DNA from: Veillonella denticariosi JCM 15641
GTDB lineage: Bacteria > Bacillota > Negativicutes > Veillonellales > Veillonellaceae
NCBI RefSeq assembly: GCF_002959855.1
Contig: NZ_PPDB01000003.1
Span: 186,001-250,000, forward strand
Direction: 5' to 3'
DNA length: 64,000 nt
Both the position numbers and the translations under genes were made by a program. Of this stretch, positions 18,061 through 29,000 are shown piece after piece (the first letter of the stretch is position 1; each line of letters begins with the position of its first letter). The notes beneath the pieces were generated by a model. That model saw only the letters and a program-made list of their open reading frames with translations, was not told where the DNA came from and did not search any database.

Positions 18061-18321
18061 TTAGTCGTGATTTGTAGTTAAGAATTCGCTCAATGCAGCG
18101 AGTGCGTCGTCTTCATCGGCGCCGTCAGCCGTCAATGTAACGGACGTTCCCTTTGTAGCGCCCAATGTCAACACGGTCAAAATAGATTTGGCATCCGCTG
18201 TTTTGCCGTTTGCCGCAATAGTGACTTTAGATGCGAATTTTGCCGCCAATTGTGTGAAAGCCGTCGCAGGACGCGCATGTAAACCGGATTCGTTTGTGAT
18301 TTCTACTGTTAATTCTTTCAT
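18061..18321 (-). CDS. ptsH: HPr phosphocarrier protein
   Basis: Transfers phosphate from enzyme I to the sugar-specific EIIA proteins of the PTS. The 86-residue length is typical. The active-site His15 lies in GLHARPA, and Ser46, the target of HPr kinase in Firmicutes-type carbon control, is present (AKSIL). It sits 100 bases downstream of ptsI on the same strand, the reverse of the common ptsH-ptsI order. It presumably serves the fructose PTS encoded at 23.7 kb. Confidence 0.96.
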   Translation of the reverse strand: MKELTVEITNESGLHARPATAFTQLAAKFASKVTIAANGKTADAKSILTVLTLGATKGTSVTLTADGADEDDALAALSEFLTTNHD

Positions 18322-18421
18322 GATAACCTCTTTCTATCTCGATAGGTCTGACCCATCTCATACGTCTTGTAATAGATTTATTGTATCAATTCGATATTTC
18401 GAATTCAAGTACCCGCACTAT

Positions 18422-20149
18422 CTACAACAAGCCTTTTTCTTCAAGAACGGCTTTAGCGTAGTTTGTAATCTCTTCCGCCGTATCCATGGTGAGGGCCTTG
18501 TCAGCCACCGCTTTACAATCCTCTTTCGATACGGAGCGCAGGATTTTTTTAATGAGCGGAATGGAGGATGCAGTCATTGAGAATTCGTCGAGGCCAAGGC
18601 CTAACAGAATCATCGTCGCCACAGGATCGCCTGCAAGTTCGCCGCACATACCCGTGAATTTTTCCTGTTCATGGCTTGCATCGATGACGTGTTTGATGAG
18701 CCGCAACACACCCGGATGCAACGGTTGATATAAACTGCCGATGGCTTCGTTCATGCGGTCTACCGCCAATGTATATTGGCAGAGATCGTTCGTACCGATG
18801 CTGAAGAAGTCTACGTATTTGGCCAAAATCGGAGAAATAACGGCCGCTGCCGGCACTTCAATCATAATTCCCACCTTGATCGCATCATTAAAGTCGATGC
18901 CCTCGGCGGTAAGCTCGGCCTTGCATTCGGCGAGCATCGCATTCGCCTGCTTAACCTCTTCCACGGAAGCGATCATAGGGTACATGATGTGAATATCTCC
19001 GAAGGCACTGGCACGCAACAGCGCCCGCAACTGCACTTTAAAAATATCCGGACGGTTTAATGAAATGCGAATCGCCCGATATCCGAGGAACGGATTCATT
19101 TCACTCGGCAAGTCCAGACATTTCAATTCCTTGTCGCCGCCGATATCCATGGTGCGGATGATAACAGGCTGTCCCTTCATATCCTGAGCTACTTTTTTAT
19201 ATTCTTCAAATTGCGCGTCTTCTGTTGGCAATTCATCGTTTTCCATGTACAGGAATTCCGTTCTATACAGGCCGATACCCTGTGCGCCCATCGTAAGGGC
19301 GTGCTTTACATCCTTCGCCTTACCGATATTGCCGAACAGTTCCACATGATGACCGTCCGTGGTCATCGCTTCAAGATTGGCGGACTCGTGCAATCGTCTG
19401 AGTTCCTCCTGAAATGCCTCGGCTTGGTTTGTGTATTCGTTCCAGTCCGCATCGGAAGGATTGATTTCCACGACGCCGTCCGTACCGAGCACGACAGCCT
19501 TATCGCCGTCAGTGAAGCTGTCAATATCGCCGACCCCCATAACAGCGGGAATTTCAAGAGTGCGGGCCATGATGGCCGCATGAGATGTAGGTCCGCCTGC
19601 GGCCGTCACGATACCCTTTACCACATTTTTATCAAGAGATGCCGTATCGGATGGCGCCAAATCGTGAGCCACCAAAATGACTTCGCCGGAAATATGGGAC
19701 AAGCCGCGCGGATTCATGCCCAAGATATTGCGCATCAAACGGTCTCCGATATCCTTGATATCGGCGCCGCGCTCGCGCATATACGGATCATCCATACCGA
19801 GAAAGATATTCGCAAAGGTTTCGATAGTCTGCGACGTAGCCGCCACCACATTCACATGACCGGATTCAACGAGGGACTTGATGCCGTCGGACAATGCCGG
19901 ATCCTGAGCGATTTGCATATGCGCCTCAAAGATGGCCGCCTCGTCGGGACCCATGTGCTCCAACGCTTTTTGACGAATCGTATCCAGTTGTTTCAAGGTA
20001 GCCGCCATAGCGGTGGCAAATTTACCGATTTCCTCATCCACCGTGTCGTCCGCTACGGTGTAATCGGGGATGACGATTTCCTCCTGCATATATCTATATA
20101 CATTGCCTACTGCAACGCCACGAGATCCAGAAATCCCTTGAATTCGCAT
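18422..20149 (-). CDS. ptsI: PTS enzyme I (phosphoenolpyruvate-protein phosphotransferase)
   Basis: Takes phosphate from phosphoenolpyruvate and passes it to HPr in the cytoplasm. The 575 residues are standard for the family. The phosphorylated His190 lies in GGPTSHAAIMAR, and the C-terminal PEP-binding barrel has LYRTEFLYM and the catalytic-cysteine motif TGMCGELAGDP. An AGAGG site precedes the start. It is divergent from dapF across 165 bases and is followed by ptsH. Confidence 0.97.
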   Translation of the reverse strand: MRIQGISGSRGVAVGNVYRYMQEEIVIPDYTVADDTVDEEIGKFATAMAATLKQLDTIRQKALEHMGPDEAAIFEAHMQIAQDPALSDGIKSLVESGHVNVVAATSQTIETFANIFLGMDDPYMRERGADIKDIGDRLMRNILGMNPRGLSHISGEVILVAHDLAPSDTASLDKNVVKGIVTAAGGPTSHAAIMARTLEIPAVMGVGDIDSFTDGDKAVVLGTDGVVEINPSDADWNEYTNQAEAFQEELRRLHESANLEAMTTDGHHVELFGNIGKAKDVKHALTMGAQGIGLYRTEFLYMENDELPTEDAQFEEYKKVAQDMKGQPVIIRTMDIGGDKELKCLDLPSEMNPFLGYRAIRISLNRPDIFKVQLRALLRASAFGDIHIMYPMIASVEEVKQANAMLAECKAELTAEGIDFNDAIKVGIMIEVPAAAVISPILAKYVDFFSIGTNDLCQYTLAVDRMNEAIGSLYQPLHPGVLRLIKHVIDASHEQEKFTGMCGELAGDPVATMILLGLGLDEFSMTASSIPLIKKILRSVSKEDCKAVADKALTMDTAEEITNYAKAVLEEKGLL

Positions 20150-20263
20150 GTGTATTCCTCTTTCTATACTGATAAACTACATTACATATTATTGTAACAT
20201 TTCTATAGTAAACAATAAAGTACGGCCCCCTTATATGTGATATAATAATATAATGTAAATCAG

Positions 20264-20293
20264 AGACTTTCACGGGGTTCATGGTGAAAGTCT
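20264..20293 (+). promoter_or_regulatory. Hairpin in the dapF 5' leader
   Basis: Arms AGACTTTCAC (20264-20273) and GTGAAAGTCT (20284-20293) form a perfect 10-bp stem between a TATAATAATATAATG-like promoter region and the dapF ribosome site. It may be a weak attenuator, an mRNA-stabilising hairpin or a terminator for readthrough. Only the hairpin itself is directly visible. Confidence 0.4.
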
Positions 20294-20314
20294 TATCTAT
20301 TAATAGGAGCGCTT

Positions 20315-21148
20315 ATGAGATTAACGAAAATGCACGGCCTCGGCAACGATTTCATTCTATTTGCCGATCCAAAAGAGGACTCAAAAAATTATACGGACCT
20401 AGCCATTCGCCTCTGCGATCGTCGCACCGGCATCGGCGCTGACGGTCTTGCCATCCTCGTGCCATCCGATACATGCGATATACGTATGCGCATCATCAAC
20501 TCGGACGGCAGCGAAGCGGAAATGTGCGGCAATGCGATCCGTTGCTTCGCTAAATACGCCTATGAGCACGGAGAAATCACAAAGGATACTTTCACCATCG
20601 AAACATTGGCGGGTGTAATGAAACCATCCCTGACGATTGAAAACGGCGTGGTAACACAAGTCACCGTCGATATGGGCAAACCGTTTTTTAAAGCCCGGGA
20701 GATTCCGATGAATGTAGATATGGACAAGATTATCGACGTCGACCTTGACGTAAACGGCGAAACCGTAACGGTCAGCTCCGTATTGCTCGGCGTGCCTCAC
20801 ACGGAGGTATTCATTGACGACATCACGAAGGCGCCTGTTAAAACGCAAGGCCCTATCCTTGAAAAGCATGACGCCTTTCCGGCGAATACAAATGTAAACT
20901 ACGTGGAGGTCGTAAATGACCACCATATCAAGGTTCGCACCTGGGAACGCGGGGCCGGCACTACGCTCGCATGCGGTACCGGTTCCTGTGCCTCCGCCGT
21001 CATGGCCTGCGAAAAGGGCTTGACCGGTCGTGAAGTGGACGTGGAATTATACCTGGGCATATTACATATTTCATACTTGGAGGACGGCACGGTGCTCATG
21101 ACAGGGCCTGCCGAGGAAGTATTCGAAACCGAACTTCCCATAGAATAA
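20315..21148 (+). CDS. dapF: Diaminopimelate epimerase
   Basis: Converts LL- to meso-diaminopimelate for lysine and peptidoglycan. It has 277 residues. The two catalytic cysteines are Cys71 (EMCGNAIRC) and Cys220 (ACGTGSCAS), and the N-terminus KMHGLGNDF is canonical. An ATAGGAGCG site precedes the ATG. An antiporter gene follows on the same strand. Confidence 0.96.
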   Translation: MRLTKMHGLGNDFILFADPKEDSKNYTDLAIRLCDRRTGIGADGLAILVPSDTCDIRMRIINSDGSEAEMCGNAIRCFAKYAYEHGEITKDTFTIETLAGVMKPSLTIENGVVTQVTVDMGKPFFKAREIPMNVDMDKIIDVDLDVNGETVTVSSVLLGVPHTEVFIDDITKAPVKTQGPILEKHDAFPANTNVNYVEVVNDHHIKVRTWERGAGTTLACGTGSCASAVMACEKGLTGREVDVELYLGILHISYLEDGTVLMTGPAEEVFETELPIE

Positions 21149-21209
21149 GATGAAATGGTTACAACTGATACTGAACGCATTTCTGAACTATCGCCAAGGT
21201 CGGTCATTA

Positions 21210-22547
21210 ATGCCTCAAAACATAGAACCTCTCATCGGCTTATTGCTGTCCATCATCGTCATTATCACCGCCGTAGCTAACGGTATCGCTATCGGCTACG
21301 CCTTGCTCGCGGTATGGTGTATCATGGCGTACGTATTCTACCGTAAAGGTTATGAGCCGAAAGAACTGCTCAAGTTATCCTGGACAGGTGCGAAGTCATC
21401 GATTGGCGTAATACAGATTTTTCTTCTCATCGGATGGCTCATCGCCATGTGGCAGGCATCGGGAACTATACCGATGATCATCGCCACCTGTATCGACTGG
21501 ATTAACCCATATATCTTTATCACCTGTGCCTTTCTCATGACTGTCGTCGTGAGCATGCTGCTCGGCACCTCGCTCGGCACGGTAGGCACCATAGGCATCG
21601 TGCTCATCACCGTCGCACGGGCCGGAAATGTACCGGAAAACATCATAGCCGGGGCTATCATTGCCGGCGCGTATGTGGGCGACCGCAACAGTCCCCTCTC
21701 ATCCAGTGCATCTCTCGTGGCGGCCTTAACGCACACCGAGGTACGGACGAATATCCGAAAAATGTTTGCGGACAGCATACCGGCACTCGTCATTTCAACG
21801 CTTCTCTACATTTTGCTATCCCAATGGTTTCCGTTGGATACTACAAACAATTATCTGTCGGATACGATTCCTTTCATCTTTAATATCAATTGGACGTTAT
21901 GGATTCCCGTCATTATCGTCGTAGCAGTATTGCCTCTGAAAGTATCCATCAGGTGGCCCATCGGCCTCAGCGCATTGGCAGCCGCGATTATAGCATATAC
22001 CAATCAGGGTCAAAGTCTGTCTGACCTGGCCTGGTTCAGCCTGGCAGGCTTCGAGCTTCCCGGTTATAATCCGCTGGCAGATGTCATTCACGGCGGCGGC
22101 CTCAAAACCATGTTCATTCCGTCTCTATCAATATTTATGGCCTGCGCTATTTCCGGTATGCTGGAGGGCGTCGGTTTCTGGAATAATATGAGACAGCTCT
22201 TAGACCATGCTAAATCACGCAGCAGCTTATTTGCAGCCAATGCGGGGCTCGCCTTTTTAACGGGTGCTATCGGCTGCAGTCAGGCCATCGCGGTCATCAT
22301 GACACATTCCATTATGCGTACCACCTATGCGAAACAAAGCATCCAGGCGGACGACGTAATGCTGGACTTTGAAAACAGCGGCATCCTCATCGCCGCCTTA
22401 CAGCCGTGGAATATCGCCGCCCTCGTACCTGTTATCATGTTGAATACCGGTACAACCGGATATATACCATTCGCCTTCTTTTTATACCTGGCGCCTCTCA
22501 TCTACTGGTTGCGCCTGCGCCGACATGATGAGGTGCAATCACTCTGA
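21210..22547 (+). CDS. nhaC: NhaC-family Na+/H+ antiporter
   Basis: An inner-membrane protein with about 11-12 helices and the NhaC-type motifs GTSLGTVGTIGIV and GAYVGDRNSPLSSSA. The frame opens at 21150, one base after dapF, but the first 20 codons look non-native and lack a ribosome site. The ATG at 21210 with AAGG upstream gives 445 residues and starts just before the first helix. Some NhaC relatives exchange organic acids such as malate and lactate (MleN type), which would suit this organism, so the substrate is uncertain. Confidence 0.8.
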   Translation: MPQNIEPLIGLLLSIIVIITAVANGIAIGYALLAVWCIMAYVFYRKGYEPKELLKLSWTGAKSSIGVIQIFLLIGWLIAMWQASGTIPMIIATCIDWINPYIFITCAFLMTVVVSMLLGTSLGTVGTIGIVLITVARAGNVPENIIAGAIIAGAYVGDRNSPLSSSASLVAALTHTEVRTNIRKMFADSIPALVISTLLYILLSQWFPLDTTNNYLSDTIPFIFNINWTLWIPVIIVVAVLPLKVSIRWPIGLSALAAAIIAYTNQGQSLSDLAWFSLAGFELPGYNPLADVIHGGGLKTMFIPSLSIFMACAISGMLEGVGFWNNMRQLLDHAKSRSSLFAANAGLAFLTGAIGCSQAIAVIMTHSIMRTTYAKQSIQADDVMLDFENSGILIAALQPWNIAALVPVIMLNTGTTGYIPFAFFLYLAPLIYWLRLRRHDEVQSL

Positions 22548-22664
22548 TACAAGTATTGTTCTGACACGAAAATATCTGTTCAATTCGGCAGGATTCCGTA
22601 TAAAATATAATTCAGCATAAAGCATAACAGTCGTTCAATATAATTATAGTTCGATATAATAATT

Positions 22665-22715
22665 ATTTACGTAGTATCAAAATTTACGTAGTATCAAAAT
22701 TTGCGTAGTATCAAA
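22665..22715 (+). repeat. Three tandem 17-bp repeats upstream of fruK
   Basis: Three head-to-tail copies of ATTTACGTAGTATCAAA (22665-22681, 22682-22698, 22699-22715) occur; the third has one change (A to G). The array ends at the fruK ribosome site (GAGGA). It is either an array of regulator sites or a slipped-strand repeat that alters leader length. Confidence 0.9.
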
Positions 22716-22726
22716 GAGGAATATAT

Positions 22727-23638
22727 ATGATCTACACCATCACCTTTAACCCGGCCCTCGATTATATCGTACGCCTGGACCATCTCGAAACGGGCACAAT
22801 CAATCGCACCACCCAGGAATACATCCTCGGTGGCGGTAAAGGTATCAATGTTTCCATCGTGCTCAACAATCTCGGCATGGATACAACGGCTCTCGGCTTC
22901 ATCGCGGGCTTCACCGGTCAGGAAATCGTGACCCAGCTGAATCAATTCGGCGTAACGGAAAACTTCATCCGTCTCCGCGAAGGGTTAACACGCATCAATG
23001 TGAAAGTAAAAGCATCCGATGAGGAAACGGAAATCAACGGTCGCGGTCCGACTATCGCCGACGATGAATTACAGGCACTGTACACACAATTGGATGCCTT
23101 ATCGGACGAGGATATTCTGATCCTTGCGGGGAGCATTCCTTCAAGCCTTCCGAGCGATATGTATGAACGCATCATGGAGCGTTTACAGCACAAACACATC
23201 CGCATCATCGTCGATGCCACAAAGGATCTTCTGACGCGTGTATTACCGTATAAACCGTTCTTAATCAAGCCCAATAATCACGAACTGAGCGAAATCTTCG
23301 GTCGTACCCTATCCTCAAAGGATGACCTGGTATCGGCCGCAAAGGAATTACAGGCAAAAGGAGCTCAACACGTCCTGATCTCCATGGCCGGCGACGGCGC
23401 TATCTTAGTAGCTGCAGACGGCACGGTCTACACGAGCAAAGCCCCTCAGGGAACCCTTGTCAATTCCGTAGGAGCCGGAGACTCCATGGTTGCCGGATTT
23501 ATTACAGGCTACGAAAAAACAGGTAGTCTTCAAGAAGCCCTCTACTGGGGCATCGCCAGCGGATCCGCTTCGGCCTATTCGGAAAACCTCGCCACATTGA
23601 ACGAGGTGGAGGCACTACTTTCACAGGTACGATCCTAA
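22727..23638 (+). CDS. fruK: 1-phosphofructokinase
   Basis: Phosphorylates fructose 1-phosphate to fructose 1,6-bisphosphate. It is a PfkB/ribokinase-family protein of 303 residues with the N-terminal GGGKGINVSIVL and the C-terminal catalytic motif NSVGAGDSMVAGF. A GAGGA site precedes the ATG. It forms a unit with fruA 48 bases downstream. No DeoR-type FruR gene is adjacent, so regulation must act through the upstream repeats or an unlinked regulator. Confidence 0.94.
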   Translation: MIYTITFNPALDYIVRLDHLETGTINRTTQEYILGGGKGINVSIVLNNLGMDTTALGFIAGFTGQEIVTQLNQFGVTENFIRLREGLTRINVKVKASDEETEINGRGPTIADDELQALYTQLDALSDEDILILAGSIPSSLPSDMYERIMERLQHKHIRIIVDATKDLLTRVLPYKPFLIKPNNHELSEIFGRTLSSKDDLVSAAKELQAKGAQHVLISMAGDGAILVAADGTVYTSKAPQGTLVNSVGAGDSMVAGFITGYEKTGSLQEALYWGIASGSASAYSENLATLNEVEALLSQVRS

Positions 23639-23686
23639 ATCACATTTCAATAATTTTCTATTTTATTTGCATCAAGGAGTACATAT

Positions 23687-25648
23687 ATGCAAATCACCGA
23701 TTTATTAAAACCGGAATCCGTCCTCTTAAACGCGGAACCGGTAACAAAGGCAGATGCCATTTACATGTTAGGGGAATTGATGGATAAAGGCGGACATCTC
23801 ATCGACAAAGCCGAATATCTGGCGGCCGTTTTCGCCCGTGAAGAATCCGGTTCCACCGGTCTCGGCGACGGTATCGCCACACCGCACGCAAAATCCGCAG
23901 GCGTTCGCGAAGCAGGCCTTGCGGCTATGGTCGTACCGAACGGCGTCGATTTCGAGGCCTTAGACGGTCAATCATCCCGATTATTTTTCATGATTGCCGC
24001 TCCGGAAGGCGCTGCAGATACGCATGTAGAGGTTTTGAGTCAACTCGCGACGATGGTTATCGACCCGGACTTCAAGGAAGCCCTCATCGCCGCCCCTACG
24101 GTAAAGCGGTTCCTGGAACTCATCACGGCTAAGGAGCAAGGAAAGTTTGATCCGTCCGTAGCGGGATGTATCAAATCCGCTACGACCGCCGAAAGCACGG
24201 TAAGTACTGCGCAATCCGATAACTCTGCAACAGAAACAGTTTCTGAATCTAATCCGTATTATGACGTATTAGCGGTAACGGGGTGCCCTACGGGCATCGC
24301 CCACACCTACATGGCGGCGGAATCATTAGACCGCAAGGCCAAGGAAATGGGCATCTCCTTAAAGGTTGAAAAAAACGGTGCATCCGGCGTAAAAGATCCG
24401 CTCACAGCGGAGGAAATCGCACACGCAAAATGTATCATCATCGCATCTGACCGCCAAATCGAAATGGCTCGCTTCAACGGTAAGCCCATGATTCAGACAA
24501 AGGTTGCCAACGGCATCAACAAGGCGGAGGAATTATTAACGGAAGCCATGTCCGGTACGGCACCTGTATACCACGCGTCCAACGCGGACCAACAGGACTC
24601 GGAAACGAACGGAGATGCTTCTGACAGCATCGGTCGTCAAATTTACAAGCATCTGATGAACGGCGTATCCCATATGTTGCCATTCGTTATCGGAGGCGGT
24701 ATCTTAATCGCATTGGCATTCCTCTTTGATACATTCGATCCCGCGAGCCCTAAAAACTTCGGTTCCGGTACGCCTCTTGCAGCATTTCTGATGCAAATCG
24801 GCGGTGCCTCCTTCGGATTTATGTTGCCGGTTCTCGCCGGCTATATCGCCATGAGTATCGCAGACCGTCCTGGTCTCGCAGCGGGCTTTGTGGGCGGCTT
24901 ATTAGCAAACCAGGGCGGCTCAGGATTCCTCGGCGCCTTAATCGCGGGCTTTGCAGCGGGTTATTTAGTATTGTTGGTAAAAAAACTCGTATCCGGCCTG
25001 CCGGAAGCATTGGAAGGCACAAAGCCCGTCCTCTTCTATCCGGTACTAGGCGTATTATTCATAGGCCTTGCTATTACCTTTATCATCAATCCGCCGGTAT
25101 CCGCACTCAATCACTGGTTGATGGACTCCTTGCAATCCATGGGCACCACAAGCCGTGTATTGTTGGGTCTTATCTTCGGTGCTATGATGTCCGTTGATAT
25201 GGGCGGTCCTGTAAACAAAGCGGCTTACGTTATCGGTACCGGTGCTTTAGCAACCGGCGAATACGGCATCATGGCGGCGGTTATGGCAGGCGGCATGGTG
25301 CCTCCATTGGCGATTGCCCTTTGCACGACCTTCTTCCCTAGCCGTTTCACCGAAGCGGAACGCAAGTCCGGTTTGACCAACTACATCATGGGCCTCTCCT
25401 TCATCACCGAAGGTGCCATCCCGTTTGCAGCAGCCGATCCGATTCGCGTGTTGCCGGCCTGCATCATCGGTGCCGGTACAGCAGGCGCATTATCCATGTT
25501 GTTTGAATGCACCCTACGCGCTCCTCACGGCGGGATTTTCGTGGTGCCGACCATTGGCAATCCGCTACTTTATCTCGCGTCCATCGCCATCGGCTCCGTT
25601 ATCGCATGTATCATCTTGGGCCTGGTAAAGCCGAGCTTGAAAAAATAA
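23687..25648 (+). CDS. fruA: Fructose-specific PTS enzyme IIABC
   Basis: Imports fructose as fructose 1-phosphate. The 653 residues hold three domains in order: EIIA (about 1-150, active His in ATPHAKS), EIIB (about 185-285, phospho-cysteine in VTGCPTGIAHTYMAAE) and EIIC (about 310-650, membrane helices, motif GFITEGAIPFAAADP-like near the end). It receives phosphate from HPr and hands its product to FruK. A strong terminator follows. Confidence 0.95.
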   Translation: MQITDLLKPESVLLNAEPVTKADAIYMLGELMDKGGHLIDKAEYLAAVFAREESGSTGLGDGIATPHAKSAGVREAGLAAMVVPNGVDFEALDGQSSRLFFMIAAPEGAADTHVEVLSQLATMVIDPDFKEALIAAPTVKRFLELITAKEQGKFDPSVAGCIKSATTAESTVSTAQSDNSATETVSESNPYYDVLAVTGCPTGIAHTYMAAESLDRKAKEMGISLKVEKNGASGVKDPLTAEEIAHAKCIIIASDRQIEMARFNGKPMIQTKVANGINKAEELLTEAMSGTAPVYHASNADQQDSETNGDASDSIGRQIYKHLMNGVSHMLPFVIGGGILIALAFLFDTFDPASPKNFGSGTPLAAFLMQIGGASFGFMLPVLAGYIAMSIADRPGLAAGFVGGLLANQGGSGFLGALIAGFAAGYLVLLVKKLVSGLPEALEGTKPVLFYPVLGVLFIGLAITFIINPPVSALNHWLMDSLQSMGTTSRVLLGLIFGAMMSVDMGGPVNKAAYVIGTGALATGEYGIMAAVMAGGMVPPLAIALCTTFFPSRFTEAERKSGLTNYIMGLSFITEGAIPFAAADPIRVLPACIIGAGTAGALSMLFECTLRAPHGGIFVVPTIGNPLLYLASIAIGSVIACIILGLVKPSLKK

Positions 25649-25662
25649 TATATCCTTTAGTG

Positions 25663-25694
25663 AAAGCCCTATACCGCTATGGTACAGGGCTTTT
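25663..25694 (+). terminator. Terminator of fruKA
   Basis: Arms AAAGCCCT(A)TACC and GGTA(C)AGGGCTTT pair with one mismatch and are followed by a T-rich run. Confidence 0.85.
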
Positions 25695-26006
25695 ACTTTT
25701 ATCATAAACATATTTCGTATCATCGAGCATAATAGATCACAATATATGACTAAACATAATATGTAGAGCTAATCATAATACATGGAATTAACCATCATAC
25801 GTAATACGTAGAATCAATATCCGGCATTCATTTCTTCCCATCTCAATCGATTAATCTTAATTTAAAATTTATCATGTCTATAAAATCAGATAAATTCACG
25901 GTCCGCATGTATATAAAGTGTACAATTACACGGATTTATGCTAAACTATAAATTAACTTTAAAATTTTTAACTATCAATTCATATCTAGTAGGAGAGCAT
26001 TAATTC
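25695..26006 (+). other. AT-rich intergenic region upstream of the tannase-like gene
   Basis: There is no ORF here. Loosely repeated phrases (CATAATATGTAGA, CATAATACATGGA, CGTAATACGTAGAA) occur between about 25753 and 25815. The promoter of the secreted protein gene is probably near 25910-25970. The start codon at 26007 has TAGGAGAGC upstream. Confidence 0.4.
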
Positions 26007-29000
26007 ATGAAGTCAACCAAGAATCAGAAGGTCACTGCCGCCCTTTTAGCGGCAACGGCCTTAGGTGGTGTAGCACATGCGGCACCGTCCCTCAATATGA
26101 GCGATTTAGTCGGCACTAAGTCCACCGCTGAATCTAAGACTACAACCCCTGCCGCAGCGACTACCTCTGCTGCTGCGGCTGCACAACAAACTACCGCACC
26201 ATCCGCCACACAACCGATGGCTGCATCGGCACAATCGGAAATGCAACAAGGACAATCGTCCACACCTACCGCATCACAAGCAAATGCGTCTCGTAATACC
26301 ATTGATGTTACGGCAATAGCACAACCTGTTGCGACAGTACAAAAACCGCAATATACGGTAGACAAAAACACGCACACCGTAATGGAACCGACATTGGCGA
26401 TGCATAGCTTGATGAATGTACAACGTCAAACGGAGCAGTCGGTGGTGGAAAAACAAGTTGATGGAAAACCGGAATTACAAAAAACTCAAATTCAACGTGC
26501 CCCTGTGGTTCAACAGGAACCCTCTACGGCCCCTCTGCCAATTGCAAGGACAACAACGACAAAATCCGTCGTAGCAAAACAAAAGCTGACTATACGCGAC
26601 ATCCAACGCGCAGAGCGTGAGCGTTTAGAAAAAGAAGCACTGGAACAAGCGGCGCTGGAAGCTCAGCAGCAACAATTAGAAGAGCAGAAGCGCGCAGCAA
26701 AAGTAGCTGAGGCACAACGACAAGCGGCCCTTAAAGCTGAACAAGATCGTATCGCCGCTCAACAGGCTGAACACTCCCGCATTGCGGAAGAGCAACGCGT
26801 AGCCGCCGAACAGGAACGGCTACGTATTCAAGAAGAACAACGCCGTATGGCGGAACAAAAATACATATCTGCTCAACAAGCTGAAGCTCAACGGCAGGCT
26901 GCTCTCAAAGCTCAGCAGGAACAGCTAACGGCTCAACAGGCTGAAGCACAACGGCAAGCGGCCATCAAAGCCGAACAGGAACATATCGCCGCTCAACAAG
27001 CCGAAGCGCAACAGCAGGCCGCTCTTAAAGCTCAGCAGGAACAGCTGGCGGCTCAACAGGCTGAAGCTCAACGGCAAGCAGCCATCAAAGCCGAGCAAGA
27101 GCGTATCGCCGCTCAACAGGCTGAACAAGAACGTTTAGCCGCTCAACAACGCGCAGCGGCAGCTGAAAAAGCTAAAGCTGAACGCGAAGCCGCTCTCAAA
27201 GCTCAACAGGAACAGCTGGCGGCTCAACAAGCTGAAGCCCAACGCCAAGCGGCCCTCAAAGCCGAACAGGAACGTATCGCCGCTCAACAAGCCGAAGCGC
27301 AACGGCAGGCCGCTCTCAAAGCTCAGCAGGAACAGCTGGCGGCTCAACAGGCTGAAGCACAACGTCAGGCGGCCCTCAAAGCTGAGCAAGAGCGTATCGC
27401 CGCTCAACAGGCTGAACAGGAGCGTTTAGCCGCTCAACAACGCGCAGCGGCAGCCGAAAAAGCTAAGACTGAACGAGAAGCCGCTATCAAGGCTGAGCAG
27501 GAACGCATTGCGGCTTATCAAGCCGAAGCTCAACGACAGGCTGCACTCAAAGCCGAACAAGAACGTATCGCCGCGCAACAAGCCGAAGCTCAACGGCAGG
27601 CTGCACTCAAAGCCGAACAAGAACGTATCGCTGCTCAACAAGCCGAGGCACAACGGCAGGCTGCTCTCAAAGCTGAGCAAGAACGTATCGCTGCTCAACA
27701 AGCCGAGGCACAACGGCAAGCGGCTCTTAAAGCCGAACAAGAACGCATAGCGGCAGAAAAGACTAAGACTGAACAAGAACGTCTTGCAGCAGAAGAAGCT
27801 GAAAAAGCCAAAGCTGCAGCTGCAGAGAAAACTAAAACGGAAGAAGCCGAAAAGGCTAAAGCTGCAGCCGCAGAGAAAGCTAAAACCGAAGAAGCTCAAA
27901 AGGCCAAAACCGCCGAAAACGCGAAGGCTGAAGATACTCAAAAGGCAAAGGTTGAAGAACCTAAAACAGCTGAAAACAATACATTGCCTCAATCATATGT
28001 AGAAAGCCGCAGCAAAGCTTCTACAAAAGGATCTGCTATAACGGACGAAAAGAATATACTTTCACAACCTATGGATCCGCCGTTGCAGGCAGATACATCC
28101 GCGAAGATCAACTTGACATTCGATGCCAAGAATTACGAAACCATGACGGGTACGGTGGATAACAAAACTATCACCTATCGTGCATTTGAATATATTCCAT
28201 ATGTATCAAATCCGATTGACATCGATCAGCAATACCTCAATATCTATGTGCCGGAAGAATACTTTAACAACGGTACGATAAACGGATATACGACACAAAC
28301 GGCACCTATCTTTATGCCGAACTCGGTAGGCGGTTATATGCCAAGCCAACCTATGGTACCGAAAGCTGAAAATGGCAAGCCGAACAGTGCCCTTTACGCA
28401 TTGTCCCGCGGTTATGTTGTGGCATCACCTGCTACGCGTGGCCGTACCAATAAGGCATCCGACGGTAACTACATCGGCAAAGCGCCGGCCGTTATCGTCG
28501 ACTTACAGGCCGCTACGGCTTATTTACATGCAAATGATGCCGCTATGCCGGGTAATGCGAATCGAATCATCACAAACGGTACCAGCGCGGGCGGTGCAGT
28601 ATCCTTATTGCAAGGGGCTGCGGGCAACAACGTTGACTTCCAGCCATACTTGCAGGCTCTCGGGGCTGCTACGGCACCGACCGATGTATACGCATCCTCT
28701 GCATACGCGCCGATTACAAACCTCGATGCGGCAGATATGGCTTACGAATGGAGCTATAACGGTATTACATCATTCGATAAAGTATCAATAGGCCAGGGCG
28801 AATTGCCGCAAGCCAATGTTTCCGGTAACGCCGCTCCACCGAAACGTACAACACAGCGTGTAACCTTGAATACGGATGACGTGGCGTACTCGAACTTGCT
28901 CAAGGAACACTTCCCTGATTACGTAAACAACTTGCAATTACGTGACTCCATAGGACGTGTCTTGAGACTCGATAAAAACGGTGACGGCAGCTTCAAGGCT

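Noticed and set aside
19211-20197. A 328-codon plus-strand frame opposite ptsI
   Set aside because: ptsI on the other strand is certain and the frame has no ribosome site or protein-like composition.
26600-27990. Dense short repeats that could be taken for a CRISPR array or tandem repeat locus
   Set aside because: The repeats are in frame within one gene and encode a coiled coil. There are no unique spacers of constant length.
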